Of a DNA stretch of 64,000 nucleotides, positions 29,666-38,889 are shown one piece after another (position 1 is the stretch's first letter; each line of letters begins with the position of its first letter). This DNA is from Limosilactobacillus portuensis (GTDB taxonomy: Bacteria; Bacillota; Bacilli; Lactobacillales; Lactobacillaceae). Position numbers and translations under genes: made by a program. The notes under the pieces were generated by a model, which made no database searches, had not been told where the DNA came from, and saw only the letters and a program-made list of their open reading frames with translations. The stretch lies in the NCBI RefSeq assembly GCF_014838735.1, contig NZ_JABUXQ010000009.1:1-64000 (forward strand). The letters are read 5' to 3'.

Positions 29666-30859
29666 TTATCCCTCTTTCTTCATTAACTTCTCGTAACGAC
29701 TTGGGAACAGCAATGTCAATAATTGATCCTTAATCCCAGTCATAAACATAACCAACATAACAATGTTCATTGGAATAACAGCAAAGCCAGCAAATTTCCC
29801 CAATAGCTGGTTGCCAAGCAATCCTAGTGTCAATTGAATGGCGTTCAGAAGCGCTCCCCAGAATGAGACCCGTAATAACTTTTGTTTCAAGTATTCTTGA
29901 GTTGGCTTCCCTGGTCGGATTCCGAGAACGTAATTGTTGCTGTTCCGCAGCTGCTTTGCCTGTTCCTTCGGGTTAAATTGCATAAATGCAAAAAAGTAGA
30001 ATAACCCAAATGCTAATAATCCACTAATAATGGCATCAAAGTATACATTGGCAAAGATTGAATCTCTACCGAGAAGACTCCCGATCATTGTTGGGAACAT
30101 CAGCAAAGCCATCCCAATCATGTACGTCATCATCGCTCCCGAGTTGAGTCCAATTGGCACAATAATCGGTTTGGCGCTACTTGGCATTGATGTATTAATC
30201 GTCTTAACCGGGTAATAGGCATGACCAAAGGCATTCCAGAAAATAATTGCGAGAATTCCGACAAGAATTAAGGCAACGATCCAGAATGCTGGGTGACCTA
30301 AAGTAGTAATTCCCTGAACGGCCTTTTTAAGGTTTGGCAGCGACATCGTAACCATGTTAAAAAGAACGATCGTGATCGTCCCGCCAATACCAAATTCCAT
30401 GTTCATGTACCCCATCCAGACAACGAACAAGCTACCAGCCGTTAAAATAATTATTACGGCAATCGCTTGCAGGATATCTGAAGTTAGGTGAAGACCAATA
30501 ACCAGGGTAATGGCCTGAATCAACGTTAAGATTAAGGTCACAAACTGTTGAACCACCATCATCTGGCGCATTGATAAAGAATCCAGACTAAAAAGCTTCA
30601 TCATCATTAAAAGTTGCATAATCAGCATTGCAATCATCAGCGGGTTTAGTCCGATCATGAACAACGATAGCTTCTGGAAGTTAGCCCCACTCATGAAGCT
30701 AACAACGCTCAACGGCGTATTGTTTAACAAATGATGAAACGACTTGGTAAACCGTGCAAACGGAACTGGAATTGACGATCCGAGCATGTAAACCAGTAAT
30801 GTAAGCAACGTCACCGCAACCCGACGACGCAAATTAGACAACTGAGATGTTTTTCGCAT
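29666..30859 (-). CDS. secY2: Accessory Sec translocase channel SecY2
   Basis: A 397-residue polytopic protein with about ten membrane segments, shorter than housekeeping SecY (about 430). The N-terminal RRRVAVTLLTLLVYMLGSSIPVPF is a clear SecY pattern. It forms the dedicated channel for serine-rich adhesins with SecA2 and small SecE/SecG-like subunits. It is the first gene of secY2-asp1-asp2-asp3-secA2-gtfA-gtfB. It appears intact. Confidence 0.9.
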   Translation of the reverse strand: MRKTSQLSNLRRRVAVTLLTLLVYMLGSSIPVPFARFTKSFHHLLNNTPLSVVSFMSGANFQKLSLFMIGLNPLMIAMLIMQLLMMMKLFSLDSLSMRQMMVVQQFVTLILTLIQAITLVIGLHLTSDILQAIAVIIILTAGSLFVVWMGYMNMEFGIGGTITIVLFNMVTMSLPNLKKAVQGITTLGHPAFWIVALILVGILAIIFWNAFGHAYYPVKTINTSMPSSAKPIIVPIGLNSGAMMTYMIGMALLMFPTMIGSLLGRDSIFANVYFDAIISGLLAFGLFYFFAFMQFNPKEQAKQLRNSNNYVLGIRPGKPTQEYLKQKLLRVSFWGALLNAIQLTLGLLGNQLLGKFAGFAVIPMNIVMLVMFMTGIKDQLLTLLFPSRYEKLMKKEG

Positions 30860-31039
30860 TTTTCACACGCTTTCAAATATATTTCTAGAAATACAGAAAT
30901 AGTGGTTTTGCTCTTAACGAACTTTCCCCAACAAATAATTAAAATTTGACCACTAAATCTTGCTAACATCTTAATTTTAATGCAAATAGATCATAAATAA
31001 AACACTTATTACCATATAAACAAAATTCATGACAAACTA

Positions 31040-31070
31040 AAAGAGGTCAGGGATTGACTCCAACCTCTTT
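31040..31070 (-). terminator. Terminator behind the GT2 gene
   Basis: AAAGAGGT pairs with ACCTCTTT around an inner GGA/TCC pairing. It separates the two-gene glycosyltransferase unit from secY2; a TTTTAG tail follows on the minus strand. Confidence 0.6.
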
Positions 31071-31090
31071 ACTATTTAAAGCTAATAATG

Positions 31091-31972
31091 TCACGGCTTA
31101 TTTTTTGCGATCATTCTTAATTTAAAATCAACATCTTGGTACTCATGGTACATTCCGGCATTCAAGTATGCTTTTCGGCATCTCTTTAACCGTTTGATAT
31201 AAATTTTCTCTAGGATCCGCGGATCGTAGCCTAAAATGTGAAGAAAAGTAATCTCCTCCTCCAGGCTCCGCAATGGTCGAATGTCTTCTTGGTTTTTGCG
31301 ATGCGAGAGTCCCTCTTGATTAAGACGATAAATATAATCCTCGTCATCTAAGTAAACAATTTTGCTAGCCTGAAGGTACGTTTTCCAAGTTGTAAATTCA
31401 TCATCAATTTGGGTATCTTCTGGGCAAAAAATTTGTTTAAGAACTTCTCGTTGAAAAAGTTTTCCCCAAAGAACAGTATAAATTAATTGAAAGAAATCAT
31501 CCCTGTTAGCATAAGCAAAATCAAACCATTCCCGTGGGGTGAAGGTATGCTGACTAACCTTATGTTCTGGCATGTGAACAAGTAGATGACCATTCCCCTT
31601 ATAATACTGAAAGTCACTTATTGCGATCTGGCTCCCAGTTGATTTCAAGGCCTCAAATAACTCCTCTAAATAATTAGGCATTACATAATCATCGCTGTCC
31701 ACAAAAGTAATGAAATTTCCCGCAGCAATATCCATTCCATAATTCCGCGCCTTGCTAACACCTTGATTTGACTGATGGAATACCCGAACTCGTGAATCCA
31801 ATTCCTGATAATGAGTGCAAATTGCAAGTGAGCGATCCGTTGACCCATCATCGACCAAAATTAGTTCAAGGTTCTGATACGTTTGTTTCAATATACTTTG
31901 AATACATTGAGCTAAATACTGTTCGGTGTTATAGACTGAAACAATAACTGATATTTGATCTTCTTTCATCAT
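31091..31972 (-). CDS. Family 2 glycosyltransferase
   Basis: A 293-residue GT-A glycosyltransferase. It has the GT2 start (ISVIVSVYNTEQYLAQCIQSI), LILVDDGSTDRS, GVSKARNYGMDIA and the metal-binding D-x-D pattern in TFVDSDDYV. It lies 16 bases behind the Gtf3-like gene. In accessory Sec loci such enzymes extend the GlcNAc-based glycan on the adhesin; the donor sugar cannot be read from sequence. No membrane segment is visible. Confidence 0.85.
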   Translation of the reverse strand: MMKEDQISVIVSVYNTEQYLAQCIQSILKQTYQNLELILVDDGSTDRSLAICTHYQELDSRVRVFHQSNQGVSKARNYGMDIAAGNFITFVDSDDYVMPNYLEELFEALKSTGSQIAISDFQYYKGNGHLLVHMPEHKVSQHTFTPREWFDFAYANRDDFFQLIYTVLWGKLFQREVLKQIFCPEDTQIDDEFTTWKTYLQASKIVYLDDEDYIYRLNQEGLSHRKNQEDIRPLRSLEEEITFLHILGYDPRILEKIYIKRLKRCRKAYLNAGMYHEYQDVDFKLRMIAKNKP

Positions 31973-31988
31973 TATTTACCCAGCATTA

Positions 31989-33017
31989 CTAATCATAAAA
32001 AGCCTTAAAAACCGCTTCAGTCAATGCTCGTTTTACAAAGTAGCCTCCACGAATCAGCTTTGCAAAGTCATCAATTGAGTTAACCATTTGATCGTACTCC
32101 GCGGTCGCCATTGTTTGAACTCGTTCGATTGCTTCGGGAAGCGAATCAGCAATAATTCCCAAGTTTTTTTCCTCAATAACGTCACGAGCAGGGGTTCCGC
32201 TATTGATAATGACTGGTAGTCCAGCAGCTAAATAGGTTGATAGCTTAAATGAGCAATTATGCTTCATATATTCAAGCCAGTAAGGATCCCCAGACCAAAT
32301 TAGACCAAAGCCCCCTGTCTGGCGAATATCATTTAATAAAGCGATATCGGGCATACTGCCAACAAACTCAATATTACGACCGACTCCCCAATCTTTTGGT
32401 GATGTAAAGACCCGGAGCTTAACGTCTGGATTAAACCAGGTTCCACCAAAGCCAAATTTATTTGGATTAGTTGGGTCGCCAGCAAAGTTAATGATTGGAG
32501 CATAGTGAGGCTTTTCCTTCCCTAGCTCGCTGTCAACTATATGGTCCCACATCTTTTGGATAACAACTTTTTTAACAGTTAAGCCATGCTGACGTAAAAG
32601 ATCAACCATGGATTGAGATGGGGCAATGATCACATCAGCCATGTTGTAATACCTAATCCACTTATCCAACAAGTATCGATTACTCTTCCACATTAATGGA
32701 ATCACATCATGGATAAAAATAATCCGCTTTAACCCATCATAAATCAGGGTTCGTTCAAGAAATGCCGTATCCCATTCAACTGAATTCCAGGATGGCGATT
32801 GAAAAATGATCACATCACCCATTTCGACTCCCGCTAACATCCCATCAAAGCGAGAAATTAGTGAACTCTTGCTCTCATTTTTGTCCTGATACTGAAAAAC
32901 ACCAAGTTCACGAAAGCCAAGTTCTCTTGTCGCAATGTCCGTTACCATATTCTGGGCCAGTCTGGCCACCCCAATCATATGGTGCGTGTTGGTAATGTGT
33001 ACTCTCAAATTATCCAT
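31989..33017 (-). CDS. Gtf3/Nss-like glycosyltransferase of the adhesin glycosylation pathway
   Basis: About 342 residues, similar in pattern to streptococcal Gtf3/Nss (RVHITNTHHMIGVARLAQNMVTDIA near the start, GDVIIFQSPSWNS, IHDVIPLMW, YLAAGLPVIINSGTPA). Gtf3 adds the second sugar to GlcNAc-modified adhesin. The start is uncertain: the frame extends to TTG 33035, an ATG lies at 33017, and AAGGATGG is best spaced for a TTG at 33008. It leads a separate operon with the GT2 gene. Confidence 0.8.
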   Translation of the reverse strand: MDNLRVHITNTHHMIGVARLAQNMVTDIATRELGFRELGVFQYQDKNESKSSLISRFDGMLAGVEMGDVIIFQSPSWNSVEWDTAFLERTLIYDGLKRIIFIHDVIPLMWKSNRYLLDKWIRYYNMADVIIAPSQSMVDLLRQHGLTVKKVVIQKMWDHIVDSELGKEKPHYAPIINFAGDPTNPNKFGFGGTWFNPDVKLRVFTSPKDWGVGRNIEFVGSMPDIALLNDIRQTGGFGLIWSGDPYWLEYMKHNCSFKLSTYLAAGLPVIINSGTPARDVIEEKNLGIIADSLPEAIERVQTMATAEYDQMVNSIDDFAKLIRGGYFVKRALTEAVFKAFYD

Positions 33018-33066
33018 CCTTCTTTCTAAAACCAATTATAGCAGACTTAATCTTTTTTATAAAAAA

Positions 33067-33100
33067 AGCTCCAGCATTTTAAGCCTAAATGCGTGGAGCT
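33067..33100 (-). terminator. Terminator of the ahpC-reductase operon
   Basis: AGCTCCACGCATTT pairs with AAATGCTGGAGCT through two internal mismatches, followed by T7 on the minus strand. Confidence 0.85.
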
Positions 33101-33160
33101 TTGTTCTGATATATGTTCAATCATTATCTAATATAAAACGAAATGACTATTCTGAGAAAT

Positions 33161-34825
33161 TTAAGCACGAGTGTTCTCAACAGCTGTAACAAGCTGATCC
33201 ATCGTCTGGCTACCAAAAATGACAGGTTCATCGTTAATCATTGTTGCAGGGACACTCATGATGTTCTTAGCTTTCCGTAATTCTGGGAAGTGTTGTAGGT
33301 CAATCATCGTTGCCGTAATCTTTGGATTTAATGCAGCCATTCGTTGACATGCAGCGACAACATCAGGACAGAAATGACAGGTTAGTGAAACACCAATCTT
33401 AATGGTTGCTTCAGGAAGTGCTTTAATCCGTTCAACCATTTCCGGTGAAATCGTTTGTCCAGGTCCCGCAACATTATAGATGCCTAAAACGAGAGAGTTT
33501 AATTCATGACCTGTCGGAATTCCTGCATAGTGAAGTCCAGTATCATTACCATTAGCATCAAGCAACCGTAATTGTGGCAGATACTTAACATCTTGCGGGG
33601 CAGCTTGCTTCTCAATCTTCATATGTTCCTCATCCAAGCTGGCAAATTCCGTTACAAAGCCAAGCAACTGGTCGCTTAATGGTGTCCCGTTAGCTAAGAC
33701 TTGTAAAGTAACGGTCCTTGTCAAGCTGGCAAAGATTGGCTTCAATTGTTGATCAATATCTGCAGATAACCAATTACCAGTGTGCGGAGTAACTTCCTCT
33801 TGATTATCAAGAGAAGAGGTTTGACCGACTGTCTTGGTTGGCTGTTTAATTTCTGCATGAATTGGAATCCCAAGCCGCTGTTTTTGATCAGCAATATACT
33901 TTTCGGCAGCTGTAGCAGCTTCAGCGCCGTCAGCAGTAGCCGTTACTATTTGTCGAAGCGACTTTTCAATAATATCACCAGCCGCAAAGACGCCCGGAAT
34001 GTTTGTCTGTCGTTGACTATCAGTAATAATATAACCTTGCTGATTAAGATTAATGACTCCTTCAAGGTTCTTTGTTGCTGGTTGAGTCCCAATATAGATA
34101 AAGACACCAAAGGTTTGGTCACCATCATTAAGGTGGTAAACTGTCTTTTCACCGGTCTTATTATTAACCAGAGTGGCTTCGGTTAAGTAATCATCACCAG
34201 AAACACTTTCTACCTCAGTATTATACTTAACGCTAACCTTTGGATTATCCAATGCCCGAGATGCGATCAATGGCGGACAGGTAAAGTGATCACCCCGAAC
34301 TAAAACGGTAACGTGTTTCCCGTAACGACTTAGGTAGTCAGCTTCTTCCGCAGCGGCATAGCCACCACCAACGACGAAAATCTGCAGACCAGTGAAAAGC
34401 TCACCATCACAAGTTGAACAGTAGGCAACACCTCGGCCACGGAACTTTTCTTCACCAGGGAAGCCAACCTTTCTTGGGTTAGCCCCACCAGAAATGATAA
34501 TGCTCCGGGCCTGATACTGCTGACCATTAGCATCAGTTACGGTTTTAACGTCAGCGGTTAAATTATCGTACTTGGCAACTTCAGCATGTTTGATTTCAAC
34601 ACCGAAATCCGCAACCTGCTTTTGCATTTTATTCATCAATTCAGTGCCGTCAACCTCTGCTACCCCGGGATAGTTATAAACAACGGATGTCGTCGTTACT
34701 TGACCGCCAACACTATTCCCCTCAAGAATTAGCGTATCAAGAGTTGCCCGACCAGCATAAAGGCCAGCCGTCAATCCGGCTGGGCCGGCACCAACGATGA
34801 TCAAATCATAGATATGCTCACTCAT
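33161..34825 (-). CDS. AhpF-like peroxiredoxin reductase with permuted domain order
   Basis: A 554-residue flavoprotein. Residues 1-310 form a thioredoxin-reductase domain: FAD-binding IIVGAGPAGLTAGLYAGRA, redox CSTC in VAYCSTCDGE, NAD(P)H-binding FVVGGGYAAAEEA. Residues about 345-554 form a tandem thioredoxin-like domain with redox CHFC in SLTCHFCPDVVAA. Classical AhpF has these blocks in the opposite order. It lies 19 bases behind ahpC and would pass electrons from NADH to AhpC to reduce hydroperoxides. Naming it AhpF or a TrxB fusion is a matter of convention. Confidence 0.85.
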   Translation of the reverse strand: MSEHIYDLIIVGAGPAGLTAGLYAGRATLDTLILEGNSVGGQVTTTSVVYNYPGVAEVDGTELMNKMQKQVADFGVEIKHAEVAKYDNLTADVKTVTDANGQQYQARSIIISGGANPRKVGFPGEEKFRGRGVAYCSTCDGELFTGLQIFVVGGGYAAAEEADYLSRYGKHVTVLVRGDHFTCPPLIASRALDNPKVSVKYNTEVESVSGDDYLTEATLVNNKTGEKTVYHLNDGDQTFGVFIYIGTQPATKNLEGVINLNQQGYIITDSQRQTNIPGVFAAGDIIEKSLRQIVTATADGAEAATAAEKYIADQKQRLGIPIHAEIKQPTKTVGQTSSLDNQEEVTPHTGNWLSADIDQQLKPIFASLTRTVTLQVLANGTPLSDQLLGFVTEFASLDEEHMKIEKQAAPQDVKYLPQLRLLDANGNDTGLHYAGIPTGHELNSLVLGIYNVAGPGQTISPEMVERIKALPEATIKIGVSLTCHFCPDVVAACQRMAALNPKITATMIDLQHFPELRKAKNIMSVPATMINDEPVIFGSQTMDQLVTAVENTRA

Positions 34826-34844
34826 CGGTGTTTCCTCCTATAAA

Positions 34845-35411
34845 TTAAAGCTTACCAACAAGGTCAAGGCTTGGCTTAATTGAGTCTTGGCCTGGCTTCC
34901 AATTTGCAGGGCAGACACGATCACCATGTTCACGAACAAATTGAGCAGCTTGAAGTGTCCGCAGAATTTCATCAGCGCTACGACCAATTCCCATGTTGTT
35001 AATTGTGTAAGATTGGATCTTACCATCAGGATCAACGATGAAGACACCACGGTAAGCTTGACCAGCGTCTTCGTCCAAAACATCAAACATCCGGGCAAGC
35101 TTACCAGCAGGATCAGCTAACATGTTGTACTTGATCTTGCCAATCTTTTCTGATGCTTCAGCCCATGCCTTGTGGACAAATTCAGTATCTTCTGAAACTG
35201 AGTAAATATCAGCATCAGCCTTCTTAAAGTCATCATATTTATCTTGGAGAGCTTCAAGTTCTGTTGGGCAAACAAATGAGAAGTCAGCTGGGTAGAAGAA
35301 GAAGATGCTCCACTTGCCCAAAACATCATTCTTAGTAACTTCCTTAGTCTTACCATCTTGGTATGCGTTTACCTTAAAATCATCAATTTCGTGGCCAATA
35401 AAATTCATCAT
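34845..35411 (-). CDS. ahpC: Alkyl hydroperoxide reductase peroxiredoxin
   Basis: A 188-residue typical 2-Cys peroxiredoxin. The peroxidatic Cys is in FSFVCPTELEAL and the resolving Cys in GDRVCPANWKPG. It reduces H2O2 and organic hydroperoxides in the cytoplasm using the reductase encoded next. AAGGAGAG precedes two adjacent ATG codons (35411 and 35408); either may be used. A PerR-like box lies at the promoter. Confidence 0.95.
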   Translation of the reverse strand: MMNFIGHEIDDFKVNAYQDGKTKEVTKNDVLGKWSIFFFYPADFSFVCPTELEALQDKYDDFKKADADIYSVSEDTEFVHKAWAEASEKIGKIKYNMLADPAGKLARMFDVLDEDAGQAYRGVFIVDPDGKIQSYTINNMGIGRSADEILRTLQAAQFVREHGDRVCPANWKPGQDSIKPSLDLVGKL

Positions 35412-35454
35412 AATAATCTCTCCTTAATTTAGAATCATTCTTAACTACATCTTT

Positions 35455-35504
35455 AGTATAACTAATTTAAATTTAAGATCAAGTCTAAATTAGAATTATT
35501 TTAA
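35455..35504 (-). promoter_or_regulatory. ahpC promoter with PerR-like box
   Basis: TTGATC (35477-35482) and TATACT (35455-35460) are 16 bases apart on the minus strand. Just upstream, TTAGAATTATTTTAA (35490-35504) matches the PerR consensus TTATAATNATTATAA at all but two positions. Peroxide-responsive repression is therefore likely; perR itself is not in the window. Confidence 0.6.
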
Positions 35505-35527
35505 ATAAAATATTTTAAACTAAAAAA

Positions 35528-35734
35528 TAAACAACCTAAGATTAGTTCAGAACGAAAAACAATCGTTCTGAACTAATCTTAGGTTGTTTATAATGACTCC
35601 TTAATATAGACAAACCTCTTAAACCAACAAATTTGCTGATTCAAGAGGTTATATCATACTCTCTATCTAAATTAAATTCTTATTTACTTAACTATTACAG
35701 ACAATAGTATAGCACATGATCGTGATCATGTTAA
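35528..35734 (-). ncRNA. Orphan transcription unit: promoter with operator palindrome, hairpin and perfect 28-bp stem terminator
   Basis: On the minus strand TTAACA (35729-35734) and TATACT (35706-35711) are 17 bases apart, and an 18-base palindrome (ACATGATC-AC-GATCATGT, 35714-35731) fills the spacer. The predicted transcript of about 170 bases has a hairpin (CCTCTT ... AAGAGG, near 35615-35650) and ends in a perfect 28-base inverted repeat (35528-35555 with 35563-35590) followed by a T-rich tract. No convincing protein is encoded. It may be a regulated small RNA, or the remains of a gene lost by deletion. The palindrome resembles FNR/Crp-type sites. Confidence 0.5.
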
Positions 35735-35761
35735 CAATGATTTAGTTGGATAATAGTATTA

Positions 35762-35932
35762 TGTTCTCGGCAGCTGAATTGAAATGTGCGCAGTGAGAGC
35801 TAACATGTCCTACTGCAACTGAGTCGAAATATGCTCGCCACGACAGCCACCTCCGTCTAAATAGTCCAGGCTTGATTGTAAGAACTTCCTTAGTACTCGG
35901 TGGCTAATTCGTCGTGGCTCGCACTCTATTTC
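35762..35932 (-). repeat. Structured repeat, copy 2
   Basis: On the minus strand it begins six bases behind the rpsN stop with TAGAGTGCGAGCC and ends with GTGGCGAGCAT. Arms GCCACGACG/CGTGGC and TAGCCACC/GGTGGCT form a long stem. GTGC pairs with GCAT through one G-U pair and the GA/GA internal loop is kept. A partial second unit precedes it (35762-35825). Confidence 0.7.
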
Positions 35933-35934
35933 TA

Positions 35935-36204
35935 CTACCAACTAGCCTTCTTAACACCAGGGATTTGGCCTTTGTGGGCAAGTTCACGGAAAGTTAGCCG
36001 GGACATGCCGAATTTACGCATATAAGCATGAGGACGACCATCATAACGGTCACGATTGTGCAGACGAACAGCACTTGAATTACGTGGTAACTTGGACAAA
36101 GCGATGTAGTCTCCCTGTGCCTTTAATTGCTTCCGCTTTTCAGCATACTTCTTTACTAATGCTTCTTGGTGCTTCAACTTAGCAATCTTTGACTTTTTTG
36201 CCAT
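35935..36204 (-). CDS. rpsN: 30S ribosomal protein S14, zinc-independent long form
   Basis: An 89-residue S14. It ends [11 protein letters not shown] and contains [21 protein letters not shown]. It lacks the CxxC pairs of the 61-residue zinc-binding S14 found in the main ribosomal gene cluster of lactobacilli. In Firmicutes such a paralogue usually replaces the zinc form when zinc is short, often under Zur control. I see no clear Zur box upstream. It is a single-gene unit. Confidence 0.93.
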   Translation of the reverse strand: MAKKSKIAKLKHQEALVKKYAEKRKQLKAQGDYIALSKLPRNSSAVRLHNRDRYDGRPHAYMRKFGMSRLTFRELAHKGQIPGVKKASW

Positions 36205-36471
36205 AAATTAAAGATCTCCTTTGTATTCATATTATTTGTGGATAAGCTATTAATAACAAAACGAACGAAATATTAACAAACTAATGGTTAAGGCCCGTAT
36301 TGAATTTTCCGATTAGTTTAGGCTAATATTTTCAAGCGACTGTAACAGCATAACGTGCTCTCATCAGCTTATAGCGATAATGAGAACCCGCGTCATTAAT
36401 CAACATTTGCGAACAATTCATTAAATATTATTATACTAACTTTTTGTAAGACTTACAAGAAAAAAGTCTGA

Positions 36472-37326
36472 CTAATTTTGACCAAGACGTTTACAGTAAT
36501 CTAAATACTGAGCAGCATAACCGTACTTTTGATTCAGCCGAGTTAATTTTTCGGGATCATGAGTATACGCCCTTCCGGTATGCATCATCAGATCGTACAG
36601 TTCAACATAGGGAACGGCAGACTGATCAGCAATTACCTGTTCTGCCTTTCGGTCATAACCAACATGACGGAAATTGACGGATGCCATTCCGAGATCATCA
36701 ACCTCAATTACCAAGTAATGAGCCCGCATATCGCGATGCAGTTTATCCCAACCATTAAATGGCTCACCAACAGCCCCAGGATTCATGACAATTCGTTCGT
36801 CACTTGCATACCGCATAATCTCATGGTGGACATGGGCATAGATCGCAACATCAATTGGCGGATTAGCTGGGGTAAACACCTGATCAAAATTCTTAGTTGA
36901 TTGGGTTGGAAAAAGATCCTGACCCATATTTAACCACGGTAGATTATGGGAAATACCGAAATTCAGGGGACCAACCTTCTTGGTAATATGAAGAGGCCAA
37001 TTTGCTATCTCATCAACCATCCCTCGTGGAGCGCTTTGACCAACATACTGGGCTAACCGAGCAAAGTAAATATGAGATGGGTAATTAACATCAATTTTCC
37101 CCCGAACGCCATTAACTACCAGATCGTCCCAGTTTCCCCGAACGATTACACTTGGATTAATGATCTTAAGTAACCGCCAGATTTCACTAACACTCGGCCC
37201 TGGCATTAACAGGTCGCCCACAAACCAATATTGATCAACGTGTTGTTGACGACTATCACGGTACATTGCACGCATTGCACTTAGGTTTCCGTGAACGTCT
37301 GAAAAAACTGCAATCCTCGTTTTCAT
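36472..37326 (-). CDS. Metallophosphoesterase (YfcE/DevR-like)
   Basis: A 284-residue calcineurin-like phosphoesterase. The metal-binding motifs are AVFSDVHGNLSAM, WFVGDLLMPGP, VRGNWDDL and AIYAHVHHE. The GNWD block suits the YfcE/MJ0936 phosphodiesterase class; the C-terminal 90 residues are an extension. The natural substrate cannot be given. It stands alone, divergent from the first MFS gene. Confidence 0.85.
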   Translation of the reverse strand: MKTRIAVFSDVHGNLSAMRAMYRDSRQQHVDQYWFVGDLLMPGPSVSEIWRLLKIINPSVIVRGNWDDLVVNGVRGKIDVNYPSHIYFARLAQYVGQSAPRGMVDEIANWPLHITKKVGPLNFGISHNLPWLNMGQDLFPTQSTKNFDQVFTPANPPIDVAIYAHVHHEIMRYASDERIVMNPGAVGEPFNGWDKLHRDMRAHYLVIEVDDLGMASVNFRHVGYDRKAEQVIADQSAVPYVELYDLMMHTGRAYTHDPEKLTRLNQKYGYAAQYLDYCKRLGQN

Positions 37327-37459
37327 TGAGTCCGCTCCTTCTCCTAAAATTTACACTTCACCGATAATTGTACCAAAGAATTCGTTAAAGAAGCAGCAAT
37401 TGATTTGACACCTCATGGTAAACTATTTTAGTAATCTTAAAAAGTAAAGGAGTAATAGT

Positions 37460-38827
37460 GTGAATCAAAATGGCGAAGTAAGCCCACAGATCCGAAAAAT
37501 TATTACAATCGTATTGCTCGGCTCATGTTTTATTAGTTTAGCAAGTCAGACAATGATGGTAACAGCCCTCCCCGTTATTCAGGAGGATCTTCACGTTTCA
37601 TTAAATGCAGTCCAATGGTTAACAACTGGCTACACCCTGATTATTGGGATTGTGACCCCGCTCTCATCAAACATGTACGAAAAGTTTACTAATCGACATG
37701 TCTTTATTGGAATTATTGGAACTTTCCTTATCGGGACATTAGTAGGCTGTTTTGCCAGTAATTTTGCAAGCCTTTTAATTGCACGGTTGATCCAGGCCTG
37801 TGCCAGTGGGATGCTAATGACCTTTCAAATGACGACAATGATTTCAATTTATCCAATTGAAAAGCGCGGATCAATTCTTGGTCTTTCAAGCCTTGTTATT
37901 TCTGCCGCCCCAGCCCTTGGTCCAACGATTTCTGGATTGATCCTTGAGTTTCTTTCATGGCGCTGGTTATTCATCCTTGTCCTGCCACTAATGATTCTGG
38001 CCTTTATTATTGGCTATTTGAAATTGCCTAACTTCTCCACCCCACGACCAATCAAGATCGACTACATTTCCGTGATCATCTCATTAATTGGTTCTGGATT
38101 AGCCTTAGGAAGTTTAACCGTTTTCCAAATCAATTTTTGGTGCGGTCTGGTAATGTTAATTAGCGGTTTCATTGTCATTGGAGGTTTTGTCAAACGACAG
38201 CTTCACTTAAAGAATCCAATGCTGAAAGTTCAAATTTTTACTTACCCATCCTTTCGCTGGATGACGATTGTCGGTGTATTTACTTTTATGGTTCTTTTAG
38301 GGACTGAACAGTTAATCCCAATTTATACAGAAAAGATTATTGGAATGGGCAGTTTCCTCTCTGGATTAATTCTGCTTCCTGGAGCAATTGCCAATGCCAT
38401 TACCGCGTCAATTGTTGGTCGACTCTATGATCAGTATGGCCCAAAATGGCTGATTACGATCGGAGCAGTTATTATGCTGCTTGCTTCGATTCCACTGGTT
38501 CTCGTTAACCGCCATTCGTCCATCACTCTCCTTACCCTAACCTACATGCTCCGAATGATTGGGAATGCCTTTGTCTTTAGCCCGGCACTTTCGGAAGCAT
38601 TTTCTAACTTGAACCAGGAGGAGAATAGTCACGGTACAGCGCTAAACAACACTCTTCGACAAGTTTTCGGGGCTGTCTCAGTTACTCTCTGTGTGGTTAT
38701 TGCCAACACACCAGCTTCATTAGTAACCGGGATCCGCTATGGAATGTGGGCAACCGTCATCATGGTTGTTCTCATGATCCTTAGTTTCTACCGTTATTTA
38801 CGAATCAAGAAAGCTGAACAAAATTAG
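37460..38827 (+). CDS. DHA2-family MFS drug efflux transporter
   Basis: A 455-residue transporter with about 14 hydrophobic segments. The motif C-like stretch LGLSSLVISAAPALGPTISG in segment 5 marks drug:H+ antiporters of the EmrB/QacA type, and the N-terminal MMVTALPVIQEDLHVSLNAVQWLTTGYTL is the standard DHA2 start. GTG or nearby start with AAAGGAG. It probably exports hydrophobic toxic compounds. The next gene is a second MFS transporter on the same strand. Confidence 0.88.
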   Translation: MNQNGEVSPQIRKIITIVLLGSCFISLASQTMMVTALPVIQEDLHVSLNAVQWLTTGYTLIIGIVTPLSSNMYEKFTNRHVFIGIIGTFLIGTLVGCFASNFASLLIARLIQACASGMLMTFQMTTMISIYPIEKRGSILGLSSLVISAAPALGPTISGLILEFLSWRWLFILVLPLMILAFIIGYLKLPNFSTPRPIKIDYISVIISLIGSGLALGSLTVFQINFWCGLVMLISGFIVIGGFVKRQLHLKNPMLKVQIFTYPSFRWMTIVGVFTFMVLLGTEQLIPIYTEKIIGMGSFLSGLILLPGAIANAITASIVGRLYDQYGPKWLITIGAVIMLLASIPLVLVNRHSSITLLTLTYMLRMIGNAFVFSPALSEAFSNLNQEENSHGTALNNTLRQVFGAVSVTLCVVIANTPASLVTGIRYGMWATVIMVVLMILSFYRYLRIKKAEQN

Positions 38828-38889
38828 CTTCTTTCCCGGGAACTTGCTATACTCGTAATTACTACAATTAAAAAGGAGTAAATATTTAT

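Noticed and set aside
35690-35760. Zur site for the zinc-independent S14
   Set aside because: The palindrome lies behind rpsN, not before it, and does not match Zur boxes.
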